Positions 46,231 to 56,289 of a stretch of DNA of 64,000 bases are shown here, piece by piece; position 1 is the first letter of the stretch, and each line of letters begins with the position of its first letter. The translations under genes were made by a program, and so were the position numbers. Below the pieces are notes generated by a model. It was not told the DNA's origin, made no database searches, and saw only the letters and a list, made by a program, of their open reading frames with translations. This DNA is from Naematelia aurantialba (lineage: Eukaryota > Basidiomycota > Tremellomycetes > Tremellales > Naemateliaceae): NCBI GenBank assembly GCA_021527695.1, contig JAKFAO010000005.1:744001-808000 (forward strand). The letters run 5' to 3'.

Positions 46231-49200
46231 CTAAGCATACCATTTTGCCGGCAGGTCATCCTCCCATTCTGAGCCTGCCTCGTAGCCTGCGTCAGGATCC
46301 AAGTGAGGATCCGCCTCGTAGCCTATATCGAGCCCCGACCCCTCTCGGTACCCCGTCTTCCGATCAGACTCGTCTTCGTATCCCGAGTCCAGTCCACCGT
46401 CCACATATGCCGAATCGACCGCAGACCCTTCAGGCGCGATGGCGAAACGGGAATCGTCGTTTCCCTGAACCACGGCGTGCCCCCCATCGAGATCCCGAGC
46501 GCCAGTCGTATCGCGCTCAGCCTCCACCTCGTAAACCGCGCCTAGGTGCTCTGCCGGCTCCCTCTCGTCTCCCTTCCCCCCCATGACATGCCGCATCGCC
46601 TCCATGGCCCTCCAATGCAATGGGGACTGAGGTTTTGGGTGTGAATCGGGATCTCCGCCTCCCAGGGGCACGACATAAGTCAACGGTGCCTCTTCGCGCA
46701 TCACGTCCCAGCCGTCCCATCCACTCGCGTCGTCGTCGTTATCTTCATCCGGGCCCTCATCCTGCTCGCCACCCCCCTGCTCCTGTCGGTTTTGATATTG
46801 TTCGTCGTCTTCTCGCATTCTATCCATATTCGGGTCTCCCATATCACCCAGATCGCCCAGATCATCGACATTACCCGGATCACCCGGAATGTAATTCGTG
46901 TTCTCGTTGTCCGTTGGACTTTCCCGGACATCCTCGTCAGGCAGGACATTGCTATCGTCCTGGCCCATATCTGCCAAAACGACGTCCTCCAAGTGAAAGT
47001 CCTGCAGGCACAAAGATCAGCATCAGCATTACCACGGCGACGACCCGCAATTCTTTGCACGTCAGAAACGAAACGCACCATGTCGATATCTTCATCCGTT
47101 GCCAGCCTCTGTCATAGCATATCAGCTCGGGCCTACGACGCAACGCCTCGACTCACCGCATACTCGAGGAAGAGCCTCATCATATACGCCTCTAGATCTA
47201 CCATTCTAAACATGCGCTGGGCAAAACACTGCCCATTCTGAGCGAGCGCCTTGGCAGTCTCGTCAAAACCCAGGTCGGGATGTTTCGGTGTCCCTCGGAA
47301 GCTACACAATTTCACGGGTCAGTCTTGTCAATCCAAGGCTTATGAATGAGGCGAGGCTCAAGGGCAGAGTCTCATGAGTTGTGATAAAGCACTGACAACG
47401 CAAGGATATCGGCGAGGTCGGAAAAGTCAACTTTGGAGGGTATATACATGAACCACCTATGACCGAACGTGAGCTTGAGCAGACGTTGTGTATCTCAAAC
47501 TCACGGAATCAGGTGCGGTTGGAACCACTCGGTGAATATGCTCGACTTGATGACGACCGAGTTGGTGCTCATCAGTCGCCGGAACCGGCCGCTACGATGG
47601 GTTCAGCCTCGATTTCATCTCTGTAGAGAGAACACACCTCCAGCCGTTGCCATCGATATCAAGTAGGAACTTGTGCTTGTTCAGTTCTTCTCGGGGCTGG
47701 AACCCGGCCCACTCGATCTCTTGTCTAAATAGATCAGCCTCGGTTCATCTTTGTGTCTAGCATCTCTCCGCACTCCGCACTCCGCCGAGTGGACAACCGT
47801 TGGGCTCTCCACACCCGCCACCTCTGCCGAAGCCGGTATGCAGGGCGTGTCTCTCTCAAGACAAGCGATCTGAGGCCCGAACACCCATCGAGGTTTTTGG
47901 CCAAGTGGTAAGACACAACCAAGGAACGCCAATGCTATCAGTGCAAGCACTCACGCCATATCGTCACATGTCCCATCCTCCTCGTTGCACTGCAGCGGCG
48001 CGCCCGCAAGCTGGACATCGAAGAAGAAGTCCGCCGCTTCTCTCGTCTCTCCAAACTCCTCTGCATACCGCAACGGCCCAGCCCCACCCTCGCCCCCGTT
48101 CGCCCCTCCGTACCCGCCGATCTCCGAGTCCTCGCGACCACGTTCGTCTTCACGCTCGTCCTCTCCTTCGGGATCGTCGTCGCCAAACTGTCCAAGGTCA
48201 GGAACCATAAATTGCGTAGTTGCTGTGGAAGCGTTTCGGGCGAAATGGTGAAGCCGCACGCGGTGGCTATTGCGCCAGTCGTTTTCGCGCGACATTATGG
48301 AGATGCCGGTTGGGCTGCCGCGCCACACGAGTTTGGAGCTTGTTTTGTCTTCCCATTTAGGGTCGGGGCCGGGAGGGTCCCCGAACTGGTCCAGGGGGGT
48401 GATGAGGATGTCCGAGCTTGGGTGAGAGTGAGCATGAGCCGGCAGGATCTCGGGCTGTGCGTGTGCAGTAGGTGTAATGATCACGTGTAATGTATAGTAG
48501 GTACAATGGTCCCGTATGATGGGTGTAATACGGGCATTGGTCCGTACGGTGGATCGAGTCGGTGTAATGGGTATAGTACGTGCAAAGGAGAGTGGGTGGC
48601 AATGACTCACTTGATGGCGGTCTTGGCCAGACTGAACAATGGAAGCAGCTGGGTATGTGGTCTAGGATGCGAGTCATGATCATGATGTTCCAGTGTCAAC
48701 CCGTGCAGGGGAATCAAGTAGGGGTCTGGGATGGGATCAGCCCACCAAATGAAGCCAGCCGAGGCGATGCAAAGCATGCGAGAGAAGGAGAGCTCACTTT
48801 GACATGGGTCGCCTGCTTCGAGACTATCGTAGATGAACGATTTGCCTGTTCAGGTCAGTCACTGCCACGCAGGCTCAGGCCGCGAAGACCACCGAAACCA
48901 TCCAGGCCGCCAGACCCTCCAGACCGCCAGACCAACCACACGCCAGACCACTTAAGATCTCCCGCAGAAAAGGCGCGACGCGTGATAGCAAAGGACATAC
49001 CCTCTGAGAACGTGTTGTTCAGGCGGTAATTGGAATCGGGTGGGCAGCTCCGGCTGAGCCGCACGAACGCATCGTCCGTTTCTTGCAGATGCGTGGTATC
49101 TGTGGAATATCAGTCAGCTCGCCCGACCTTTTATCATGCACCCGTGCACTGTGGAGACTAGGGGGCGGGGGAGGGTAGGAGGGAGAGAGGAAAGAGGGAG

Positions 49201-50635
49201 GAGAGGGGAGGAAAGAAGGAGGGAAGGAGGAGAGCACGGTTGAGGTGAGGTGATGGCGAGGTGACGCGAGACTCACGCTCTCCCCTCAGCCCGAGATCCA
49301 CGAGCGACATTCTGCGTCCCCACGAGAGGTAGATCTGGGGCTGGTCGAAGATGGAGAAAGTGGCTTTCATGTCGGGCAAGAAGTGTGCAAACGGCTGCAG
49401 GATTCTGCTCTTGTCAGTTTCGCGTATTCCCTCTGCGCGGGAAGGAAGTCGGGAGGGCAAGGCGATGCCAAGGGCGTACGAAGGGAGGTGCGAATCGAGA
49501 TGCTACCGGAGATGCAGAGGAGATGCCAAGGGAGATGTGCAGGGCCGAGCACTCACTTGACCATATCCTTCGCTCTGGGCATCGTGCCGTCCCACTTGAG
49601 CCCGCCTTCGTCGAGGATCTGCACCGACACCTCTCCGTCCCTTACGACGAGCGTAAACGTCTCTGCCATCTCTTCTACCAGCAGCATGCGGCGCTTGAAC
49701 TCGCGCTTCGGGAGGGCGAAGAACGGCGCCAGGTCGAGGTTGATCCTGTCGTACTCGTCTGGGAGGACGAGGTCGTGCGTCATGGCAAAGTCCCACCACA
49801 GGTCGAAGCCGCGCGGCGGCAGGCGGTTGTACCTCCTGCTGTACTCTCTCACGGCTTCCTCCAGCGTCCGCGATTGGCGCGACAGCAGCTCCTCCCATCG
49901 CTTTTCTCCCAGGGCCAGCAGCAGCGGGATCGGGTGCGGCGCGTCCTCGGCAGAAGACACGAGCAGGTGCCCGGTCGGCGAGTAGTGGTGGTGGTGCGAC
50001 TGCGGATGCGCGTGCGGGTGCGGGTGCCCGTGGCCCTGGGCCGTCAGGTTGAGGTGGTCGACCGTAGCTTCTAGAGCGGTGTGCGGGTTCTCGCGCAGCC
50101 GGCGCAGGTCGCGGTGATACGCCTCGATAGGCGAGACAAAGTGGCACACCCCATCACCAGCACCAGCCCATGCGCCTGCGCCCGCACCTCCCGCGCCCCC
50201 GGGCGACTGCCACCGCGGCGTCGCCCACCGTAGACTGCCGACCTGGAACCCACCGGGCAGGTCCACCACCTCCCCGCCCCTAGACAGCCGAAGCACCAGC
50301 GCCCCCAGGCCGAGCAGCAACAGACACCCAAAGACGCGGCGCCACAGCCGGCGCGGCGTGTTCCACCGTCGTTTCTTCGGCGCCAGAGAAAAGTGCGGCA
50401 CCGGCCCCAGTCCCGCTCCCTTGGACCCCTTGCTCTTGAGCCCATGCGGGTGGATATGGGAGCGCGACCGCACGGGGCTCGTCGGCGACTCGGGATACGG
50501 GTTGTGCGGGTCGCCAGACATGGGCCGAAAGACGCGTTGTGGTGATGGCGACGAGAGGCGCAGCGGCTCGATGGGCGGTGTTCCGGGGTTGCGATACGGC
50601 ACCCGCGCCATCGGCGTCGACGGGTTCGCGCTCAT
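46231..50635 (-). CDS. CAP10-family glycosyltransferase (Cxt1-like xylosyltransferase)
   Basis: CAP10 proteins transfer xylose to capsule and glycosphingolipid glycans in the Golgi of Cryptococcus-type yeasts. ATG 50633-50635 opens MSANPSTPMARVPYRNPGTP. A type II anchor follows at about residues 95-115 (RVFGCLLLLGLGALVLRL). The N-terminal luminal part has YSRRYNRLPPRGFDLWWDFA, LPDEYDRINLDLAPFFAL and GEVSVQILDEGGLKWDG. Further exons give FEPFAHFLPDMKATFSIFDQ, SKLVWRGSPTGISI and the catalytic-domain core NKHKFLLDIDGNGWSGRFRR, LMSTNSVVIKSSIFTEWFQP and HLIPWFMYIPSKVDFSDLAD, with a helix LAQNGQCFAQRMFRMVDLEA. The C-terminal 250 residues are acidic with Gly-Tyr motifs (GYEDES, GYREGSG, GYEADP, GYEAGS); stop 46231-46233. 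At least eight introns. Donor and acceptor specificity are inferred from the family. Confidence 0.85.
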
Positions 50636-51499
50636 CCTTCAAAGGTCCTCCTGTCGCACCTGCTGCGGCTGCTCCTGTCGTGACTAGCGCTGCCACTCGA
50701 GCCGGCGCGCCTGCTGCTTTTGCTGCCGCTGTGGCTGTGGCTGATAACGATGAGAGAAGATCAAAGCAGACGGAACCACCTTGATAGACATACGACCGGG
50801 TCTGTCACACGACACACCTACAATACAAGCAGACCAAGAGGACGAGCGTTGGGTGGTGGTCGTGGTGGTGAGTGGTGGTGAATGGCGGTAGCGTTTTAGT
50901 AACATCGGCACGTCCGGCAGTTAGTGTGCCACAACACGTGGCGAGTAACCTTGTCGAGTGGGCAAAGTCTATAGTATATCAGCAGCAGCAATCACTCGTC
51001 CCAGTGTAGCCTCGAGACAGGATGCATGCTGACACCGTGATACGTAGCGGACGGTATCAACACAACGGTGTATAATGCTGATCAATTCCAGAAGGCAGGC
51101 ACATACAGCGACAGCGCACAGACGTGTGCCTAGGGAACCCGTCTCCTGACGACTGCGCATGTCCCTGCAATGCCATGTCGACCAGGAATACGTCGGGGAT
51201 TATCGCTATTTTGGCGAGCAGAGCAGCACACAGCTTCTGGTATACAGCCGGCAGATGACTGCGTACTGTAATTGTACATCTATGCAACAAAATAGAATGC
51301 TCAGTCGACGCCGAGACGCCAACGACGCCTACCTCTCGTCCTCGCATGCTGCTGTCCATCGCGTAACCCTCGTCCACGGCATACTTCTTGTCCAACGCGT
51401 GACCCTCGTCCACGGAGGATTTCTTATCCATCGTGCAACACTGGGCAGCTCGCCTGTCGTTCATGCTTAGATATCCTCCACCGCGCCCCTCTTACACTC
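50636..51499. promoter_or_regulatory. Promoter of the CAP10-type gene and 3' region of the ING gene
   Basis: Both flanking genes are on the minus strand. A GGTGGT-rich stretch (about 50851-50885) reads as CCACCA on the coding strand of the CAP10 gene. Two 36-bp direct repeats lie at about 51361-51432. A short open frame here is listed separately with low confidence. Confidence 0.4.
51057..51464 (-). CDS. Possible small orphan ORF of 135 codons
   Basis: From ATG at 51462-51464 an uninterrupted frame begins MNDRRAAQCCTMDKKSSVDE. It carries two near copies of a 12-residue unit (MDKKSSVDEGHA, LDKKYAVDEGYA) made by a 36-bp direct repeat. No family is recognised. It starts only 36 bases after the ING stop on the same strand, so it more likely lies in that gene's 3' untranslated region. 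It is listed only because the repeat keeps the frame. Confidence 0.15.
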   Translation of the reverse strand: MNDRRAAQCCTMDKKSSVDEGHALDKKYAVDEGYAMDSSMRGREVGVVGVSASTEHSILLHRCTITVRSHLPAVYQKLCAALLAKIAIIPDVFLVDMALQGHAQSSGDGFPRHTSVRCRCMCLPSGIDQHYTPLC

Positions 51500-53229
51500 T
51501 TATCTCTTCCTGCCCTTCTTGTCCCTCTTGCCGTCGCTCGAGCTGAGCCCGAGTTTGCGGACACAGTCTGGGCAATACCACGTCTCAGGCAGGGGCGGGG
51601 TGATATTGACGCACTTGACGTGGAACTGGACCTATCAGCACTTGCCCCTCGTCCGCCTAGTTGTGATTCCTCGTCCAGCCGCTAGTTATGGCTCCTCATC
51701 CTCCGGTCTTACTCCTCCCAGTCGGCATCTAGGGCTGCTTGAGGAAACAGACATTGCACTCACCCATTCGTACCGACAGTGATCATTATCACACCCAATC
51801 ATCTCGCCATAGCTCTTCTGCTGACAAAGGCAGTAAAGCTGATTATCAGGCTCCACATCGCCGTCGCCATCAGCATCTGCATCTGCCTCTGCGTCCCCAT
51901 CCCCGTCTGGCTCGGACATTGGTGAATTGGAGATATGCCGTGCGTGCCGTGCGGCGCGACCAGAGAGAGTACCGCGTGACGAACCGGGCCCCGAGGGCGG
52001 GGGCATCGAGGTGCTGGGATGGAGCTGGGTGGCGAGAGGGGATGGGAAGGTTGGTGGCAGTGGTAGGGGCAGGGCATTTGGCTTGCGTTCTGGGCATGTC
52101 AGTGCTGTCACATGAGAGCAGAGCATATGGATGAGGGAGACAGGGAGTGGATTGCAACGAATGTTAATCGGAAAAGAAAAGAAAAGAAACGAAAATGAAC
52201 AGAAAACGAAGGACAGGAAAAGGAAGGAAAGGAAAGGGAAGGAAAGGAGGGAAAGGAAGAGAAGACGGCGTGGTGAGACAAATGATAACTAGGTCCAGGA
52301 GGTGGAGACATGACGCGACGACACTCACTCTTGATCGGCCTGCCGTCTGAGCCGCTCCCAAGCCCGCCTGGGGGAAGGACCACCTCCCCCGCGCCCATTT
52401 CCCCCAGCCCACCCAGACTGCCAATCCCCCCTAATCCGGCAATACCAGGCTTGACGCTCGACTCGCGTTCTACCTCGTCCAGCCCCTTTCCGCCGACTCT
52501 AGCCCACTCGGCCGCACCCCTCACTCTCGCACGCGCGACGATACGCTCCAGCCTCTCGGCCAGCCGGATCTTCTCGTCCTGGAGCGCAGAGACCTTGGCC
52601 CATTCGCCCTGGATCTTGACGAGCGTTTGCTGGTCTTTCGTGCTGAGGTGGTCGAGCGGCAGCGGTGCCCCAGGGGGGATAGGGAGGGGAAAGGTCGTGC
52701 CGGAGGGCTGAGCGGTGCTGAATTTCAGAGCGGCTTTAGTGAGACCCGTGTGGCGGTTGGAGATGCGCTGAAGGAGGTCTGTGTGCTTGGTCAGCGGGGT
52801 TCGTCGCCCAGTGCCGATGCGATGTTGGTTCTTCGTCGGAGGAAATCAGTGCAAAGAGGGATGCGGACTGTGTGTAAGAGGATAAGAGGCTCACGGTTGA
52901 TGCGGCTGTCCTTGTCCTTGATCTCCTCAAGGAGGAACGTCACTTCTCCGGGGAGGTTATCAAGGCCTGCGCACGATCAGCTCAGGTGATTTCGACAGAT
53001 GAAGCGCAGTGGGATGAGTGGACGCGGAACAAGTAGTCGAAAGGATAGAAGTGCAGAGAAACAGTGGGCGGAAGAGCATAATGCAGAGAAACAATGGGCA
53101 GAAGACGAGGTAAGAGAGTTCATTTGACGATGAAGAAGACGCACTCGCCACAAATTCGGCCGCAACATGAGCCGCTTCTTCAGCATTAAACGTCTCCGGA
53201 TGGACATGCAGCGTCACCGCAGACGCCAT
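51500..53229 (-). CDS. ING-family protein with C-terminal PHD finger
   Basis: ING proteins (Yng1, Yng2, Pho23 in yeast) are histone-reading subunits of acetyltransferase or deacetylase complexes. ATG 53227-53229 opens MASAVTLHVHPETFNAEEAA. A donor GTGCGT and an acceptor at about 52969 join HVAAEFVA to SLDNLPGEVTFLLEEIKDKD, the start of the N-terminal ING helices. These continue RINDLLQRISNRHTGLTKAA and VKIQGEWAKVSALQDEKIRL, then LAERLERIVARARVRGAAEW. A Gly-rich linker leads to the PHD finger YCLCQQKSYGEMIGCDNDHC, then RYEWFHVKCVNITPPL and ETWYCPDCVRKLG (C4HC3). The aromatic and Met positions that hold H3K4me3 are kept. A basic tail (KRDKKGRKR) ends at 51500-51502. Which complex it serves cannot be decided from the sequence. 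Confidence 0.9.
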
Positions 53230-53492
53230 GGCTCAGTCTAGGCAATGGCCACGGCGTTGTGAGCGATCCTAGTTGGTGGAGAAACTCCCGTACAGGATGT
53301 AGAAAGTAGAAAGTGGTTATGACAGCGAAAACAACGTCGCCAGAAGGGGGGCTGAGAATCCGGGCTGGCCGGGAGGTACCAGGTTGACCTTTTGTCCCGA
53401 GAGCGGCCGATCCGCGTATTAGACGGCTAGGCAGCTAGGCATTCGCAAGATATCAGGATACTCGGTCGCCAAGATCAGACAGACGATTCACG

Positions 53493-54236
53493 ATGAACAG
53501 CGCTATAGCATGGAGATCGGGGGCGTTACTCAGTCAGCACACTGCGTCAACTCTACGCACAGCTGACGTTGTTCTCCTTGGTCCTTGTTTCCTTGATCTC
53601 GCCTTGCTTCGCTGCCTTCCTCTTGCCTTCCTTTTGACTTCTCGCCTCGTTGATGCTCTGTATCCTTCTATACTGCGCGGCGTCCCTGATGCTCTACTGC
53701 CTTGTACCCTCTGCCTCCTCTGCCTGCTAAACTCGACTTCCTACCCTCCCAACCGCTCTGATCCCACCATGACCCATGACCCATGATCTGACCCCCCCCC
53801 CCCCCCCAGCCGCCACGGGCATGTCCCTCGGCGCCTTCGGGGCCCACGGCCTCCGGGCGCGCACCCCGGCCCTGCCTGAACGCGCGCACGCCAACTGGTC
53901 CACCGCATCCTCGTACCTGATCTACAACGGCCTCGCCCTCCTGGCCCTATCGTTCCATCCCGGGCTGTCCCCGCTGGCCGGCGCGAGGCGGTACCGCATC
54001 GCAGGGGGGATGGTGTTGGCCGGAGCACTGACGTTCAGCAGCACGATCTTCGGGCTGGTCTTGGCGCGCGAAAGGGTGGGCAAGGTGTTTGGGCCCTTGA
54101 CGCCCCTGGGGGGCATGGTCATGATTGCTGGGTGAGTGCGTCTAGTCCATCTCTTGGTTCTTGGTTCTCGGTCTTTTCCAGCTTGTCTGGTGGTTCTCTA
54201 GCAGCGTGGTCACTGGTCCGCCCTCTTCTCGCCTGA
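53493..54236 (+). CDS. TMEM256/DUF423 small membrane protein
   Basis: Exon 1 (53493-53532) encodes MNSAIAWRSGALL. Intron 53533-53809 ends in a run of sixteen C followed by AG. Exon 2 continues TATGMSLGAFGAHGLRART, the DUF423 signature GAFGAHGL, then NWSTASSYLIYNGLALLALS, a helix RIAGGMVLAGALTFSSTIFG and PLTPLGGMVMIAG. The last intron (54132-54181) leads to LSGGSLAAWSLVRPLLA and stop 54234-54236; this last exon is the least certain. About 130 residues with three or four membrane segments, as in the family. TMEM256-like proteins are found in mitochondrial membranes of animals; the function is not known. Confidence 0.82.
53792..53807 (+). repeat. C16 homopolymer at a splice acceptor
   Basis: A run of sixteen C bases is directly followed by AG, forming the acceptor of the first intron of the DUF423 gene. 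Such a run takes the place of the usual T-rich polypyrimidine tract. Confidence 0.85.
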
Positions 54237-54745
54237 TACCGGCCGCTCTGGATGCTCGTTCAAGCTGGACACCCTTCCAGTCTGGATAGATTGAGCGGAG
54301 CCACTGCGATAAGGAGAGCGAGTGCGAGACAGTCCAGAGCCAAGGCAGACGGCGATCGTCAGACGCCCGCCTGCAAGTTCGCAGCTGTCCTGTCATCTGA
54401 GCCGGCCAGGTCTCCGACGACGCTGACGAGGGGTGATAGTTACATTGTGCTGGCTATATAACAACATGCTTATTATGCACCTGAATGAATCTAGAGGTGC
54501 TAGTGTCACCCACGCACGCCACGCCAGCCACTCCAGTCGTCCAGCCCGCGCACAATGCCTCCCTGGCGTCTATCCATTGCGCTCCAATGTCGCTGTCCTG
54601 CTGTCCATCCAGTGCACACAACGCCACTCTCTCTTTCCGTCGTGCCAAATGCGCACCTGCCAAATGCCACTCTCAATCTACTCCAATCCCGCTCAAACCA
54701 CGGCCGCGAAGCCGTGCCCCTGACCGGATACTAGATGCTGTGTGA
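54237..54745. other. Gap between convergent genes
   Basis: The DUF423 gene ends on the left and the unknown minus-strand gene on the right. No gene or array is seen; open frames here lack any supporting feature. Confidence 0.4.
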
Positions 54746-55297
54746 TCAGGTGCGCACTGCGCGCTGTCTGGGGATCGCAATACCCCCCTGCACCGCGTCC
54801 TCCTCTTCCTCTGCCTCGCCCTGGCCCGCATCGCCTTGGATGCTCAGGCCAAACTTGTGTGCCAGTTCGTCGAGGCTGCGCTCGTCGATCCTGTGTATCT
54901 CCTTGTCGCGGGCGAACCACTCGCCGAGCGCACGCACAAACATCTTTGCCTTGTCGATTTCTCGCCAGACAACGACCTCTGCCTCGCCGGTCATCTCCCG
55001 CCCGGGGGACATGCCGAAACCGCCTCCCGCACCGGGACTCATCGAGTAGGGGCTCATGCCGAGGCCGACGACGCCGCTGTCCCGCAGCAGCTGCTGGACA
55101 AGAAAGTGCGCAGTGTGGGAGTCGTCGTACACGATCGAATGGATGGGCATGACGATGGGGGCTGGCGCGGGGAGACCCATGGTCGGTGTCTTTGGGGAAG
55201 AGAGGGAGGATGTGGTGGATGAGCTGCGGGGGTGCAGCTGCTTGGGCCGCGGGAAGAGCACCAGCGAGCGAGTGGCGAGGATGGTCAGGTAGTCCAT
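54746..55297 (-). CDS. Protein of unknown function, 183 residues
   Basis: From ATG at 55295-55297, preceded at 4 bases by a splice-acceptor-like CTAGACAG, the frame reads MDYLTILATRSLVLFPRPKQ. It has a Ser/Pro/Met/Gly-rich middle (MSPYSMSPGAGGGFGMSPG) and a well-ordered-looking C-terminal helix region REIDKAKMFVRALGEWFARD, then DERSLDELAHKFGLS. It ends acidic (GEAEEEEDAVQ), stop 54746-54748. I do not recognise the family. Upstream, GTAAGT at about 55352 and GTGAGT at about 55533 (minus strand) look like donors, and no ATG occurs between them and the start. The 5' leader therefore seems to be spliced, with an exon near 55354-55450. A small adaptor-like protein is possible but not shown. Confidence 0.6.
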   Translation of the reverse strand: MDYLTILATRSLVLFPRPKQLHPRSSSTTSSLSSPKTPTMGLPAPAPIVMPIHSIVYDDSHTAHFLVQQLLRDSGVVGLGMSPYSMSPGAGGGFGMSPGREMTGEAEVVVWREIDKAKMFVRALGEWFARDKEIHRIDERSLDELAHKFGLSIQGDAGQGEAEEEEDAVQGGIAIPRQRAVRT

Positions 55298-56289
55298 ATC
55301 TGTCTAGTCAGTCACTGGTGACCAACTGGATGCGAATCTACAAACACCCACTTACCAGATGTATGTATTCTGTGTGGTAGACGAGAGGCTAGATCGAGGT
55401 CGACTGGAGAGTGCAAGAACAGCCGACGACAAGGTTCAAATACGAAATGGGCTTTGGTCGTCAGCCTAGTACTAGTCACAAACGCCTACGAACGTGTATG
55501 GCCGAAAGTCCAAACGTGGACTCACCGTTTCGTTTGGATGCTCACACGACCGCCTCCTTTGATCTCGAGACGAGATGAACAAAGGATGCGGGGCTGCGTT
55601 GATGCTGCGCAACCGACCTGGACGATCCCTTGTGCCCGAGCAAAGTGATGGTGATGCAAGGGGTGCAAGCGCTTGGCCGGTCAACCGGGCTCGACCTTTG
55701 CTAGCTGTTACGATGACCGTACGGGTAGCTTTCGATGAATGGAGAATAGAGAATGCGAGGTGATGGTTTCAAGAGGGTGGGCGGGGTTCTGTGCGTGTGT
55801 GTGAGTGTGTAAACGAGTCGACGGGGAGATCGACGTCACTGGCGAGTCGATGAGATAAGCGATAAGACCTCGGTCGACGGTGAGCTCGGTAACGACGATG
55901 ACGGGCAGTCGAGCGTTCGCAAGAGAGTAGGTATACGAGTGATCGAGGTGGTGATGCTGTCGCTGGCCTGGGTATTTGGGTCTGTTGGAATAACGACTGG
56001 ATGCGAATGGCTGTGTGTTGTTGTGGTTGTTGGCTCTGTGTGGGGAAGAGAGGAAGACGTCGTTCCGGCTACTGTTCCCACGCGGGTTGACCTCCACCCT
56101 TGGGGATTTATTTTTGCCACCCACCGTGGTGTATTTTAATCCCGCTGCCACATTTGCATAACGCCGAGCCGCGTTCAATCGTCTTCGGCTCATTGGCTCT
56201 TTTAGCCTTCCGGCCAGCAGCTGCAACCAATCTACCTCTGTATCGACTTGTGGTGGGACAAAGAGGCGTGTACCGCCGCTTTTCTCAGC
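55298..56289. promoter_or_regulatory. Divergent upstream region of the unknown gene and NDUFV1
   Basis: Nearly 1 kb between two divergent genes. The left half probably carries spliced 5' untranslated exons of the minus-strand gene. From about 55740 to 56110 the minus strand is CA/CAA-rich (ACACACACGCAC, CAACAACCACAACAACACACA), typical of fungal leader or promoter DNA. No TATA box close to the NDUFV1 ATG is evident. Confidence 0.45.

Noticed and set aside
55708..56226. 172-codon minus-strand frame upstream of NDUFV1
   Set aside because: It begins at a non-ATG codon and consists of CA-rich promoter-like DNA without domain features.
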